From NCBI RefSeq assembly GCF_000023125.1, contig NC_013037.1:434001-498000 (forward strand): a stretch of DNA of 64,000 nt, written 5' to 3'. The position numbers were made by a program, and so were the translations under genes. Within the stretch, counting starts at the first letter, position 1. Each line of letters starts with the position of its first letter. This document shows positions 10,202 to 19,169 of the stretch, piece after piece. The stretch comes from Dyadobacter fermentans DSM 18053 (GTDB taxonomy: Bacteria > Bacteroidota > Bacteroidia > Cytophagales > Spirosomataceae). The notes beneath the pieces were generated by a model that saw only the letters and a program-made list of their open reading frames with translations, was not told the origin of the DNA and did not search any database.

Positions 10202-11074
10202 ATGCACGGCGCATTTCCCAGGCTCGACATCGGTACCCTGTCCGAGTATCGCGAGGACCACATCATGATCGCACGGTTTTCGGACTACCGCCACGAGCAC
10301 CAAAGTCTGGTATTTCCGCACCGCCACAGTTTTTACCATCTGGTGCTTTTTACCGAAGGCCGCGGCCCGCATACCATTGACTTCCATCGGTTTCAGGCCG
10401 AGCCTTTTCAGGTTTATTTCATGATCCCCGGCCAGGTGCATTCATGGGATTTTGATGAAGAGCTGGAAGGCTACGTGGTGAATTTCTCCGATTCGTTTTT
10501 CAAATCATTCCTACTCCAACCGGAGTACCTCGATTCGTTTTCGTTTTTCGACCAGGACAGCAGCAACAATGTCGTGACACTTTCGGAGAACATCCGGGCA
10601 CGTGTGAGTGGGCTGTTCGAGGAGCTGCTGAGCCAGAATGAGCGCGCAACCGCCTGGCGGGACGACATAGTGCGGGTTTTGTTGTTGCAGATTTTCCTGC
10701 TCATCGAGCAGAGCGATTCCGTGGACCGGAAAAAGAGTGCGGAAAAATCAAAGAATCCGACGGTGCGGAATTTTATCAGGCTTATCGACAAGCATTACGA
10801 CCGGCTGAGGCTGCCCGGCCAATATGCCGAAATGCTGAATGTCACGCCAAACCACCTCAATGCATTGTGCAAGGAGCACGTAGGCAGGCAGGCAGGAGAG
10901 CTGATCCGCAACCGGATCGTGCTTGAAGCCAAGCGTTTATTAATTAATCTGGACCTGACCGTCTCCCAGATCGCTTATAAGCTGAATTTCAGCGATAACT
11001 CTTATTTTACCAAGTTCTTCCGGAAAGAAACCGGCATGACGCCGGAGGATTTCCGGAAGAGCCCGGCTATCTGA
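10202..11074 (+). CDS. AraC-family transcriptional regulator
   Basis: A 290-residue regulator. Residues about 36-95 form a cupin-type sensor domain (PHRHSFYHL, then IPGQVHSWDF), and residues about 188-288 contain the two helix-turn-helix motifs of the AraC/XylS family. The second helix set, TVSQIAYKLNFSDNSYFTKF, ends in the conserved GMTPEDFR. The gene is divergent from the peroxidase-phosphatase operon, with a 120 bp shared intergenic region, so it may control that operon. This is inferred from position only. It converges on the DUF983 gene, 5 bp apart. The effector is unknown, although related cupin-AraC proteins bind small organic molecules. Confidence 0.9.
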   Translation: MHGAFPRLDIGTLSEYREDHIMIARFSDYRHEHQSLVFPHRHSFYHLVLFTEGRGPHTIDFHRFQAEPFQVYFMIPGQVHSWDFDEELEGYVVNFSDSFFKSFLLQPEYLDSFSFFDQDSSNNVVTLSENIRARVSGLFEELLSQNERATAWRDDIVRVLLLQIFLLIEQSDSVDRKKSAEKSKNPTVRNFIRLIDKHYDRLRLPGQYAEMLNVTPNHLNALCKEHVGRQAGELIRNRIVLEAKRLLINLDLTVSQIAYKLNFSDNSYFTKFFRKETGMTPEDFRKSPAI

Positions 11075-11079
11075 CGGCA

Positions 11080-11463
11080 CTAAGCCGACCGCTCCTCAGA
11101 CGACACCGGCTTGATAAACAATGCGAGCCACGTCCGCCGCGCCATGCGGTAGAAGAGCGGAGTCAGGATCACGAGCATCGGGATGATGCTTGCGAGGAAG
11201 TAATCGAGGTATTCCCGGAAGAAATTCACGAAAATCAGGAAGTAAATCACCATAAACGCCACGTAAAGCGCGTAGCTGATGTACAGTGCTCCCTGGTAAA
11301 AACCGGGCTCGGGCACGAGGTCGGCACCGCAATGCGGGCAGTAGCGGTTCATTTTATCGAAATTCCGCAGATTATAGGCACTTTTGGTGACAAAGAAGTC
11401 GCCCTCGCCGCACCGCGGACATTTGTTGAATAAAACGCTGTATATTTTATTGGGCTTTGCCAT
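11080..11463 (-). CDS. DUF983 family membrane protein
   Basis: A 127-residue protein of the DUF983 family. The N-terminal part has two cysteine pairs, CPRC (C15, C18) and CPHC (C42, C45), that look like a zinc ribbon. Two membrane helices follow at about 56-78 and 84-104, with the motif EPGFYQGALYISY just before the first. The arrangement and length are those of the family, which is widespread in Bacteroidota and Alphaproteobacteria but has no established biochemical role. It stands alone, convergent with the AraC gene, with about 100 bp upstream before the end of cheB. Confidence 0.85.
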   Translation of the reverse strand: MAKPNKIYSVLFNKCPRCGEGDFFVTKSAYNLRNFDKMNRYCPHCGADLVPEPGFYQGALYISYALYVAFMVIYFLIFVNFFREYLDYFLASIIPMLVILTPLFYRMARRTWLALFIKPVSSEERSA

Positions 11464-11563
11464 GATCTTACTGTTTAACTATACACAAATCTCCCCACAA
11501 ACCAGTTTAAAAAGAAAGACTGAATCCGGCTTTTATGGTAAAAATCAACGATTGCTATAAATA

Positions 11564-12145
11564 CTATTCCAGCGCGTTGATGAAATTGGCCATTCCGACA
11601 ATGTCGAGAACGTGGTCGACGGCCATGTGCGTAATGGCGTGGTTAGGCATGAAGGGCATTTGCGCGGTTTCGGGGTTTTGAACCACCGCTCTGCCGCCCT
11701 CCCGTTGCACGGCTTGCAGGCCCGCGGTACCGTCTTCATTGGCCCCCGAGAGCAGGAGCGCTACAAGCCCCGCGCCATACACTTCCGACGCCGATTCGAA
11801 GGTGACGTCGATGCTGGGCCTACTGAAATGGATTTTCTCGGAGTAGTCGAGCGAGAATGTGCGGTCGTGTTCGAAAAGCAAATGGTAATCCGCCGGCGCG
11901 AGGTAAATGGTCCCGGGCTCTACCGGCTCTTTATCTTCTACCTCGTGGGTGGGGTTCAGGGTTTTGGAAGCGAGCAGATCGGACAGCGACGAGTCGCCCG
12001 AGTTGCGGCGGTGCAGTACCAGGGCCACGGGAAACGGCAAATCAGCGCGCAGCAGCGGAAAGAGTTTGAAGAGAACTTCAAGGCTGCCGGCCGAGCCGCC
12101 GATCAGCAGAAGCTGGCAGGCGTGTTTTACATGATTTTCTTCCAT
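11564..12145 (-). CDS. cheB: CheB-type methylesterase domain protein without receiver
   Basis: A 193-residue protein consisting only of the CheB catalytic domain. I chose the ATG at 12145 because MEENHVKHACQLLLIGGSAGS gives the family N-terminus; the longer frame only runs back through cheR. The catalytic triad is visible as S18 (GGSAGS), H45 (VLHR) and D138 (SGANEDGT). Classical CheB has an N-terminal receiver that inhibits the esterase until phosphorylated, and it is missing here. The gene overlaps the end of cheR by 19 bp. By family it removes methyl esters from glutamates of receptor proteins. With no receptors in the window the target is unclear; sensor kinases of this cluster are possible substrates. 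Confidence 0.85.
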   Translation of the reverse strand: MEENHVKHACQLLLIGGSAGSLEVLFKLFPLLRADLPFPVALVLHRRNSGDSSLSDLLASKTLNPTHEVEDKEPVEPGTIYLAPADYHLLFEHDRTFSLDYSEKIHFSRPSIDVTFESASEVYGAGLVALLLSGANEDGTAGLQAVQREGGRAVVQNPETAQMPFMPNHAITHMAVDHVLDIVGMANFINALE

Positions 12146-12936
12146 ATTTTTTCCCGGTTCAGTTGCTTGAACTTGTGTTGTACGGCCGAGAATTTCAATG
12201 TTTCTTTTGTTCCCAATGCAAGGTAACCAAGCGTTCCGAGACTTGCGTCGAAAAGTTTGAGCACCCTGTCCTGCAAATCCTTGTCGAAGTAAATGAGCAC
12301 GTTGCGGCAAAGGATGAGGTCGAATTCGTTGAAGGAGCTGTCGGACACCAGGTTATGCGTCGAAATGATGATCTTTTCCGACAGTTCGTTGTCGAATTTC
12401 GCCTGCCCGTATTGTGCCGTATAATAGCTCGAAAAATCTTTGCTGCCGCCCGAGGCCATGTAGCTTTCAGAGTATTGTTTCATCAAAGCGAGCGGGAAAA
12501 TGCCTTTCCGCACTTTTTCCAGCACGCTCGGATTGAGGTCCGTCGCGTATAGCAGCGAACGGCGCAGCAGATTGGCTTCTTTGAGCAATATCGCCATCGA
12601 ATACACCTCTTCGCCCGTTGAGCAGCCCGCGTGCCAGATCCTGATGAACGGCTTCGTCCCGAGCACGGGAAGAACTTCCTCGCGTAACGACTTGTAAAAT
12701 GCCGGGTCACGGAACATTTCGGTCACATTCACGGTGATTTCCTCCACGAACCGTTTCAGGTAGGAGGGGTCGTTGCGCACGCGGTAACGCAGTTCCGCAA
12801 AGCTGGGAAACTTGTCGAGGGAGCAAAGGCGCACGATCCTGCGTTTGAGCGACGCGCGCGAATACCGCGTGAAATCGTAGCCGTACAGGTCGTACATGTC
12901 ATTCAGCAAAAGGTCGATGTCTTCCTCTTCAATCAT
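12127..12936 (-). CDS. cheR: CheR-type protein-glutamate O-methyltransferase
   Basis: A 269-residue SAM-dependent methyltransferase. The N-terminal all-alpha CheR domain (about 5-75) is followed by the Rossmann-like catalytic domain. Conserved blocks are NVTEMFRDP (about 69-77), the SAM-binding WHAGCSTGEEVYS (about 100-112) and DLILCRNVLIYFD (about 215-227). It transfers methyl groups to glutamates on receptor proteins. It lies 4 bp after the single-domain receiver and overlaps cheB, within a run that starts with two histidine kinases. The absence of MCP, CheA and CheW argues for a role in a non-flagellar signalling pathway. Confidence 0.9.
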   Translation of the reverse strand: MIEEEDIDLLLNDMYDLYGYDFTRYSRASLKRRIVRLCSLDKFPSFAELRYRVRNDPSYLKRFVEEITVNVTEMFRDPAFYKSLREEVLPVLGTKPFIRIWHAGCSTGEEVYSMAILLKEANLLRRSLLYATDLNPSVLEKVRKGIFPLALMKQYSESYMASGGSKDFSSYYTAQYGQAKFDNELSEKIIISTHNLVSDSSFNEFDLILCRNVLIYFDKDLQDRVLKLFDASLGTLGYLALGTKETLKFSAVQHKFKQLNREKIWKKIM

Positions 12937-12940
12937 GGAA

Positions 12941-13306
12941 TCAGATATTGCTAAGTATCCTCAATAGTTTGTCGACATCGATCGGTTTGGAAATATAATC
13001 GTCGGCTCCCGCTTCGAGGCATTTCTCGCGGTCGCCCACCATTGCCTGCGCGGTAACGGCGATTACGGGCAAAGAATGCCTGCTTTCGAGGTTTTTGATC
13101 AAAGGAATGGCTTCGTAACCGTCCATTTCGGGCATCATCATGTCGATGAGCACGGCATGTACCGGCACGTCCGTCCGCAGGATATCCAGCGCTTCCGGCG
13201 CCCCGGAGCACGATATGCACTCGAAACCCTTTGCTTTCAGGGTGGCTTTAAGCGCGAAGATGTTCCGGGAATCATCGTCGACGATCATGATCTTTTTCTT
13301 TTCCAT
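12941..13306 (-). CDS. Single-domain response regulator
   Basis: A 121-residue stand-alone receiver. The ATG at 13306 gives MEKKKIMIVDDDSRN, the usual receiver N-terminus; the longer frame reads back into the hybrid kinase gene. Acidic residues D10-D12, phospho-acceptor D55 (VLIDMMMPEMDG), the conserved Thr (VTAQAM) and Lys (ISKPID) are all present. It closely resembles the third receiver of the adjacent hybrid kinase (MIVDDDSRNIF against LIADDDVRNIF; same VIAVTA and SKP/TKP blocks), so it may have arisen by duplication of it. It probably acts as a phosphorelay intermediate or diffusible output. It has no output domain. Confidence 0.9.
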   Translation of the reverse strand: MEKKKIMIVDDDSRNIFALKATLKAKGFECISCSGAPEALDILRTDVPVHAVLIDMMMPEMDGYEAIPLIKNLESRHSLPVIAVTAQAMVGDREKCLEAGADDYISKPIDVDKLLRILSNI

Positions 13307-13314
13307 TGCGAGGG

Positions 13315-16300
13315 TCAGTATTTTTCGTAAAGCCACACCCGCAGCAGCGACATCAGCTGGTCGATGTCCACAGGCTTGGTAATGTAATCGGAAGCGCCCG
13401 CATTGATACACTTCTCACGGTCGCCGGTCATTGCTTTGGCTGTTACCGCGATCACGGGAAGGTTGCGCCATTGCGGGTTTTCACGGATGCGCTTGGCGGT
13501 TTCATAACCGTCCATTTGCGGCATCATCATGTCGAGCAGCACCACGTCCACACTGGGGTTTTCTTGCAGTTTTTGCAGGGCCTCCTTGCCATCAAGGGCC
13601 GTCAGGACGTTCATTTTATAGTTTTCCAATGATTTCGAAAGCGAGAAGATGTTCCGCACGTCGTCATCGGCAATGAGCACTGTTTTGTTGTTCAATATCT
13701 CACCGAGGCCGCCCAGCTTACGCGCTTCGGTATTCTGGCGAACGTTCTTCTTATTCTCTTCCACCACGTGCAGGAAGAGCGATACCTCGTCGAGCATGCG
13801 CTGGTAAGAATGCGCCGTTTTGACGATGATCGAATCTGCATATTGCTTGATCCGCAGCTCTTCGGTCATCGAGAGGCTTTTTCCGGTGAAGATAATGATC
13901 GGAATGTGTTCGAAGCCGGGGTTCTTTTTGGCTTCTTCCAGCATATCGTAGGCTTTCTTGTCGGGAATACCCATGTCGAGGATCACACAGTCGACCTCAT
14001 TGCCGGACAATGCCTGAATGCCTTCATGGATATCGCTTTTCAGTTCCGAATGGATCTCAAATGTGCCCAGGAAGTAGGCCAATGCCTTCGCATGCATGGA
14101 GTTATCTTCCACGATCAGCACCTTTTTAGATTTTTTGCTGATCACATATTCGATCTTCCTGAAAATCTCGTCCATTTTCTCGATCGCCACCGGCTTGTCG
14201 ATGAAGTCGATCGCTCCTTTTTGAAGGCTCTCGTTTTTCATCCGGTGCGACGACATGATGTGAACGGGAATATGCCGCGTTTCCGGGTCGTTTTTGAGCT
14301 GGTCCATCACTTCCCAGCCGCTCAGGACGGGCAGTTGAATGTCGAGCAAAATACCCATCGGCTTGAACGTCCTGGCAAGTTCCAGTCCTTCATCGCCGCG
14401 CACGGACACGATACCTTTGTAGCCCTGCTTCCGCGTGTAGTCGAGGAGTGATTTGGCAAAAAACGTGTCGTCTTCGACGATCAGGATCGTTTTATCGGCC
14501 TCGGTTACCAATGCGCGGTCGTCGGGAATGCTTTCGGGAATCACCGTGCTGATAAACCGGCTTTGTACTTTTGGAGCGGCCTGGCTGGCCGGTTCTTCCT
14601 GGTGAACGCCGAAAAGATTACCCGTTTCAGGCTCCGCAGCAACATAGGTGGGCTTTATTGGCACAAATAGTGTAAACTCGCTGCCTTCGTTCACCACGCT
14701 CGTGAGCGATATTTCCCCGCCCAGCAACTTGGCCAGCTCGCGGCTGATCGACAAGCCCAGGCCGGTGCCACCGTATTTGCGCTTCGTGGAGCCGTCGGCC
14801 TGCTGGAATGCCTCAAAAATGTGCTGCTGCTTTTCCGGCGCCACGCCTATGCCCGTGTCGCGGACGACGAAGCACAGCATTCTGTCGTTGCCTTCCTGCA
14901 ATTTCACGGTAATGCCCACCGAACCCTGCGAGGTGAATTTCAATGCATTGGAAACCAGGTTTTTCAAGATCTGCTCCATGCGCATCTTGTCTGTTTCGAT
15001 CACCGGCGGCACGCCGTTTCCGATCGCTACCGAGAAGTCGAGCCCCTTTTCGCGGGCGACGGGCGCAAAAAGGCCCTTCATATCGTCGCAGATTTCCTTT
15101 ACCGACACCGGCACGTAATCGAGCTCCATTTTCCCCGCTTCGATCTTCGAAAGGTCCAGGATTTCGTCGATCAGGCCCAGCAGGCCATTGCCGGACGACT
15201 GGATCACCGTTGCATATTCGATCTGCTCGGAGGTCAGGTTCTTATCGTCATTTTCGGCCAGCAGCCTGCTCAGCAGCAGGATCGAATTCAGCGGCGTGCG
15301 CAATTCGTGCGACATATTTGCCAGGAATTCAGACTTATAGCGCGTAGTAAGTTCCAGTTCCTCCGCTTTTTTCAGTATTTCCAGATTCTTCTCTTCCAGC
15401 AGGCCGCTACGCTCTTCGAGCTCCCCGTTGGTCTGCTGCAATTCCTCCTGCTGCACCCGCAGCTCCTCTTCCGACGCCTGCAATTTCTGCGATTGCGCTT
15501 CGAGTTCCGCATTCAGGTTTTCGAGTTCGTTGTGCTGTGTTTGCAGTTCTTCGGCCTGCGCCTGCGTCTCTTCCAGGAAGTTTTGCAGTTTCACATAATC
15601 CAATGCCGAGTTGACACCGCTCGCCATCGTTTCGAGGTTTTCTTCCAGGAAACGCATCGTCAGTTCCTCCGGTGCTTTCAGGAACCCGAGCTCGACCACA
15701 CCAATGCATTCATAGGAGTAAACAAGCGGCAAAATGGCCAGCGCTTCCGGACTGGCTTCGCCGAGGCTGGATTTTACTTTGAGATAATTATCGGGCAAAT
15801 CACGCACAAGCAATGGTTTTTTTGCCACAATCACCTGGCCCGCGAGGCCGTGACCCACCAGCACGCTTTGCGGCGCATCCTGTACCGCGAAGCTGCCCGC
15901 CAGACTGAATTTCCAATCCGAATCGAGAATGTAGATCGTGCCGAGGTTCGCGCCCGAATAGGCCGCCAGCGTGTTGATCAGGTTGCTGGCCAGCTTTTTA
16001 AGGACACGCTCGCCGCGGATGGCGTCGTTGACCTGCACTTCACCGGCTTGCAGCCAGTTCTGAATGCTGAGGTCGCTGAATGTCTGTTCGAGCGAGCCGG
16101 CCATGGCATTCAATGCCGTGGAAATGCGCCCGAGCTCGTCGTCGGTTTCGTCCGTGCTTCTGGCAGAGTAATCGCCATCCGACACCCGCTGGGTAACGCG
16201 CTCGATATGGCCGATGCGGCGCAGCGTTTCGGTATATTTTTCCTCGTCGAGCTGCTGCTGGGCGAGTCGCTTGCCAATGTCCGTGCGAATGCGCAGGTAG

Positions 16301-16917
16301 GACGAGATTGTGATCAGGATCGAGATCAGGGCCGCCGCTACGAGCAGGATAGGAGTGTATTTAATGTAAATCTGCTGCTGTTCAAGCCGTTCTTTGAGCA
16401 CATTGCTTTCTTCTTCCTTGATGCGGTCGGTGGACAGGCGGAGGTCGTCCATGATCTTTTTGCCCCGGATCATCTCGCGCAGCCTCGACTCGGTGTCTTC
16501 CACGAAATTGGAGTTTTTACGAGCCATGTCGATGATGTTCTGCATCTGTCCGAACTTGGCTTCGTACAGGGCTTTCACCTCGCGCAGGTTCTTTTGCTGA
16601 ACCGGATTATCGGCGGTGAGTTCGAGCAGGTTGTTGTAGCTGTCGGTCGTTTTCTCGTAGGCACCCTCATAAGGTGTCAGAAACTGCGGGTCGGCGGTGA
16701 TGAGGAATCCACGCTGGCCGGTTTCCGCATCTTTCATGTGCGAAATAATGGCCTCGGCCTCGATGAGTACCTCATTGGTATGGTTTACCAGCTCAGAGTT
16801 GTTGATCAGCTTTTGCGTACTGTAATACGACGCCAGGAGGCTGAAAAACAGGAGCAGGATAGAAAATGAAAAGACGATCTGTAACTGCTGGATGATCGAA
16901 TTGGAAACTTTCTTCAT
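13315..16917 (-). CDS. CHASE3-HAMP-GAF hybrid histidine kinase with three receivers
   Basis: A 1200-residue membrane hybrid kinase. TM1 is at about 12-33; the CHASE3 sensor at 40-180 includes DAETGQRGFLIT. TM2 is at about 188-206, HAMP at 207-285 and GAF at about 300-440. A long coiled coil at 445-525 contains repeated EELQ-type heptads. HisKA follows with H537 (NMSHELRTP), then HATPase (about 640-755; RDTGIGV, GTGLGLS). Three receivers come last, with phospho-acceptor aspartates D859, D981 and D1129. CHASE3 sensors respond to signals at the outer face; the ligand is not known. The gene lies 8 bp before the single receiver and 13 bp after the REC-PAS kinase, so all form one transcription unit. 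Confidence 0.93.
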   Translation of the reverse strand: MKKVSNSIIQQLQIVFSFSILLLFFSLLASYYSTQKLINNSELVNHTNEVLIEAEAIISHMKDAETGQRGFLITADPQFLTPYEGAYEKTTDSYNNLLELTADNPVQQKNLREVKALYEAKFGQMQNIIDMARKNSNFVEDTESRLREMIRGKKIMDDLRLSTDRIKEEESNVLKERLEQQQIYIKYTPILLVAAALISILITISSYLRIRTDIGKRLAQQQLDEEKYTETLRRIGHIERVTQRVSDGDYSARSTDETDDELGRISTALNAMAGSLEQTFSDLSIQNWLQAGEVQVNDAIRGERVLKKLASNLINTLAAYSGANLGTIYILDSDWKFSLAGSFAVQDAPQSVLVGHGLAGQVIVAKKPLLVRDLPDNYLKVKSSLGEASPEALAILPLVYSYECIGVVELGFLKAPEELTMRFLEENLETMASGVNSALDYVKLQNFLEETQAQAEELQTQHNELENLNAELEAQSQKLQASEEELRVQQEELQQTNGELEERSGLLEEKNLEILKKAEELELTTRYKSEFLANMSHELRTPLNSILLLSRLLAENDDKNLTSEQIEYATVIQSSGNGLLGLIDEILDLSKIEAGKMELDYVPVSVKEICDDMKGLFAPVAREKGLDFSVAIGNGVPPVIETDKMRMEQILKNLVSNALKFTSQGSVGITVKLQEGNDRMLCFVVRDTGIGVAPEKQQHIFEAFQQADGSTKRKYGGTGLGLSISRELAKLLGGEISLTSVVNEGSEFTLFVPIKPTYVAAEPETGNLFGVHQEEPASQAAPKVQSRFISTVIPESIPDDRALVTEADKTILIVEDDTFFAKSLLDYTRKQGYKGIVSVRGDEGLELARTFKPMGILLDIQLPVLSGWEVMDQLKNDPETRHIPVHIMSSHRMKNESLQKGAIDFIDKPVAIEKMDEIFRKIEYVISKKSKKVLIVEDNSMHAKALAYFLGTFEIHSELKSDIHEGIQALSGNEVDCVILDMGIPDKKAYDMLEEAKKNPGFEHIPIIIFTGKSLSMTEELRIKQYADSIIVKTAHSYQRMLDEVSLFLHVVEENKKNVRQNTEARKLGGLGEILNNKTVLIADDDVRNIFSLSKSLENYKMNVLTALDGKEALQKLQENPSVDVVLLDMMMPQMDGYETAKRIRENPQWRNLPVIAVTAKAMTGDREKCINAGASDYITKPVDIDQLMSLLRVWLYEKY

Positions 16918-16930
16918 ATTTAGAGGTCAG

Positions 16931-18526
16931 CTAATTATCGGTTTTAATGGGTGCCAGCACGTGCTCCTGGCTGAATGGCAGCACAAGTACAAACTCGGAA
17001 CCCTGGTTTTCAATGCTCCGGGCGGATATGAGGCCATTGTGCTTATCCATGATCTTCTTCGCGATTGCCAGGCCGATGCCGGTCCCTTCGTAAGCATTCA
17101 TATTATTAAGCCGCTGGAAAATGACGAAAATCCGGTCGAGGAACTTCTCGTCGAACCCGATGCCATTGTCTGCGATCGTGATCCTGCAATAGGGCCCGCC
17201 CGGCAATGCAGGGCCGTCGACATCTTTCTCGCCGATCGTCTCGTAGCATATATCAATTACCGGTGCGATCTCCGGTCTCGAAAATTTCAATGCATTGCTG
17301 ATCAGGTTCTGAAACACCTGGCGGATCTGGCTCGGGATCGTTTCCACTACCGGGAGGTGATCTTTGCGGATGCTTCCCCGTTTCTCGCGAATGGTTTCGT
17401 CGAAATCCGCGAGCAGCTCTTCCACCAGCGCATTCAGGTCGGTAGGCTGGAAATGCGCCGTTACCGACAGGCGCGAATAATCCAGCAGGTCGCTGATCAG
17501 CCGCGACATACGCGCCGAAGAGCTGATCGACCGGTTGAGATAAGAAATTGCCTCGTCGTTTCCGGTCAGGTATTTGTCCTTGATCAAATGGCTGAATGTC
17601 TGAATCTTACGCAGCGGCTCCTTCAAATCGTGCGATACCACCCAGGCGAATTGCTGCAACTCGTGGTTGGTCGTTTCGAGCTCCGAATTTTTATCGGTAA
17701 GTTCTTTGGTACGGACCTCCACCTTATGTTCCAGCACCTCATTGGCCATTTTCTGCTGATGAATGTCCGTGAAAGTGCCCACCCAGCGTACAACCGTTCC
17801 ATTTTGCAGGACAGGGATGATTTTGAGCAGGAAATACCGGTATAGCCCCGATCCAAGTTGTTTCAGCCTGGTTTCTACCGAAAATTCGAAATTGTTTTTG
17901 AAATGTTCTTTCCAAAGATCGTAGCTCCGGTCGTCGGGATGCGTTTCCGGGAATGTGGCGGCGTCGGGGGAATATTGGAACCAATGCTTGTTTACATATT
18001 CAATCTTACCGTCGGTCCGGATCGTGAAGGCGATTTGCGGCAGGGATTCGAGAATAAAACGCAGCTCATCCGCTCGCGCCGCCAGTTCTTCCTGCGCATG
18101 CTTGCGGGTATCGATCTCCTGGCGCAGCGATTCCTGGATCGCTTTCAGTTCCTGCTGCTGCTCAAAAAGCCGGTAGAATGTTTTCACTTTTAATAAAAGA
18201 ATATCCGGGTCGACGGGCTTGGTGAGGTAATCGATCCCGCCCGATGTGTAGCCTCTGGTGATAAACTTCTTTTCCTTATTAACGGCCGACAGGAAAATGA
18301 TGGGCGTATCGCGCGCTTTTCCAAAACCTGCAATGGCTTCCGCCACTTCGAAACCATCCATTCCCGGCATTTGCACATCCAGGATAATCACCGAATAAGT
18401 CGTTTTGAGGACTTTTTTCAAAGCTTCCTCACCCGAACCGGCAGTGTCCGTTTTGAAATTGTGGAGTTCCAGGATTTTTTTAAGCGGTAGAATGTTTTCC
18501 GGCCTGTCGTCGACAATTAGGATCAT
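16931..18526 (-). CDS. REC-PAS hybrid histidine kinase (soluble)
   Basis: A 531-residue soluble protein with an N-terminal receiver (phospho-acceptor D50, VIILDVQMPGMDGFEV), a short coiled coil (about 120-155) and a PAS domain (about 155-262). HisKA carries H299 (WVVSHDLKEPLRK), and the HATPase has ADNGIGFD and GTGIGLAIAKK. A receiver ahead of a PAS kinase suggests that it receives phosphate or input from another kinase and passes it on. It is the first gene of the 18.5-11.5 kb signalling run and is followed after 13 bp by the CHASE3 hybrid kinase. No DNA-binding output occurs in the cluster, so the end target is unclear. Confidence 0.92.
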   Translation of the reverse strand: MILIVDDRPENILPLKKILELHNFKTDTAGSGEEALKKVLKTTYSVIILDVQMPGMDGFEVAEAIAGFGKARDTPIIFLSAVNKEKKFITRGYTSGGIDYLTKPVDPDILLLKVKTFYRLFEQQQELKAIQESLRQEIDTRKHAQEELAARADELRFILESLPQIAFTIRTDGKIEYVNKHWFQYSPDAATFPETHPDDRSYDLWKEHFKNNFEFSVETRLKQLGSGLYRYFLLKIIPVLQNGTVVRWVGTFTDIHQQKMANEVLEHKVEVRTKELTDKNSELETTNHELQQFAWVVSHDLKEPLRKIQTFSHLIKDKYLTGNDEAISYLNRSISSSARMSRLISDLLDYSRLSVTAHFQPTDLNALVEELLADFDETIREKRGSIRKDHLPVVETIPSQIRQVFQNLISNALKFSRPEIAPVIDICYETIGEKDVDGPALPGGPYCRITIADNGIGFDEKFLDRIFVIFQRLNNMNAYEGTGIGLAIAKKIMDKHNGLISARSIENQGSEFVLVLPFSQEHVLAPIKTDN

Positions 18527-18713
18527 GGTTTTGGGTAAAATGAGGCACTAATCGGATAAATGGTCGACGCACCGGGATGTATATACGACAGGCTCGAACC
18601 GACACAAAAATGGGATAGTGTGTGCAAAAGTGTTACCGTGTGTGTATACCGGCGAGCACACAAAAATTGTACCAGTAAAGGCAGTTTTGGTATTTATTTC
18701 AAAAAAAATCCGG
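18527..18713. other. Intergenic stretch upstream of the signalling cluster
   Basis: This gap between the REC-PAS kinase and the small hypothetical gene contains no convincing ORF. It holds a GT/AC-rich patch (about 18615-18665, several GTGTG and CACAC words) that might form part of the promoter of the kinase cluster, but I cannot place a promoter box with confidence. Confidence 0.3.
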
Positions 18714-18971
18714 CTACAAATCCGTTTGCCTGTCGAGCAGCTCCTTGCTCACCAATTCTTTGAGCTCTTCCACCCATTGCTGAATTGTTACCATCGGATG
18801 CAAAAAGGGTTTGTTAAAATCCTCGGCGATAACTTTTTGGTTTCGCTCCTTCACCAGCGCTTGCAGCAAGGCAATGTGCGGCTCGTCGGCGGGGTCATAT
18901 TCGGTGTCCTCATTGAATTTCGCTACTTTTTCGAGAAAGCGGTAAGCGGCTAGTAATTGCGGTGTGGTCAT
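18714..18971 (-). CDS. Hypothetical protein, 85 residues
   Basis: A small soluble protein I do not recognise. The ATG at 18971 was chosen over a longer frame because MTTPQLLAAYRFLEKV begins a convincing amphipathic helical protein, whereas the upstream extension is cysteine- and glycine-rich and unlike it. The sequence is mostly helical and acidic, with FNEDTEYDPADEPH in the middle and a lysine- and glutamate-rich C-terminal helix. It lies 187 bp upstream of the REC-PAS kinase on the same strand and divergent from glgX. No function is suggested by the context. Confidence 0.55.
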   Translation of the reverse strand: MTTPQLLAAYRFLEKVAKFNEDTEYDPADEPHIALLQALVKERNQKVIAEDFNKPFLHPMVTIQQWVEELKELVSKELLDRQTDL

Positions 18972-19046
18972 CGTGTATGGCTGTTTAAGTGGTGTACAAG
19001 CGCCTGTGGGGAATTTATTCCCGGAAATGTTTCCTGCTTGTTGGCA

Positions 19047-19054
19047 TAATTTTG
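19047..19054 (+). promoter_or_regulatory. Possible Bacteroidota -7 box upstream of glgX
   Basis: The octamer TAATTTTG matches the Bacteroidota -7 consensus TAnnTTTG exactly. It lies 116 bp before the glgX ATG, in the divergent region between glgX and the small hypothetical gene. The -33 element is weak: only TTTC/TTG-like words occur at the expected distance. It is therefore a plausible promoter for the glgX-treZ operon but not a firm one. Confidence 0.35.
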
Positions 19055-19169
19055 TATCAAAACGTGTACTAGCGCCGATTTTCCGTCCTGGACATGATCT
19101 GATGATCAAAATCGCATTCGTACAAATGCGGCGTGGAGATGGGTGTTTCTGAAACTAAAAACGACTGAT

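Noticed and set aside
14821..16869. 682-residue plus-strand ORF
   Set aside because: It lies entirely antisense to the hybrid kinase. Its composition (His, Arg, Gln, Phe rich, no domains) is that of a shadow frame in GC-biased third positions.
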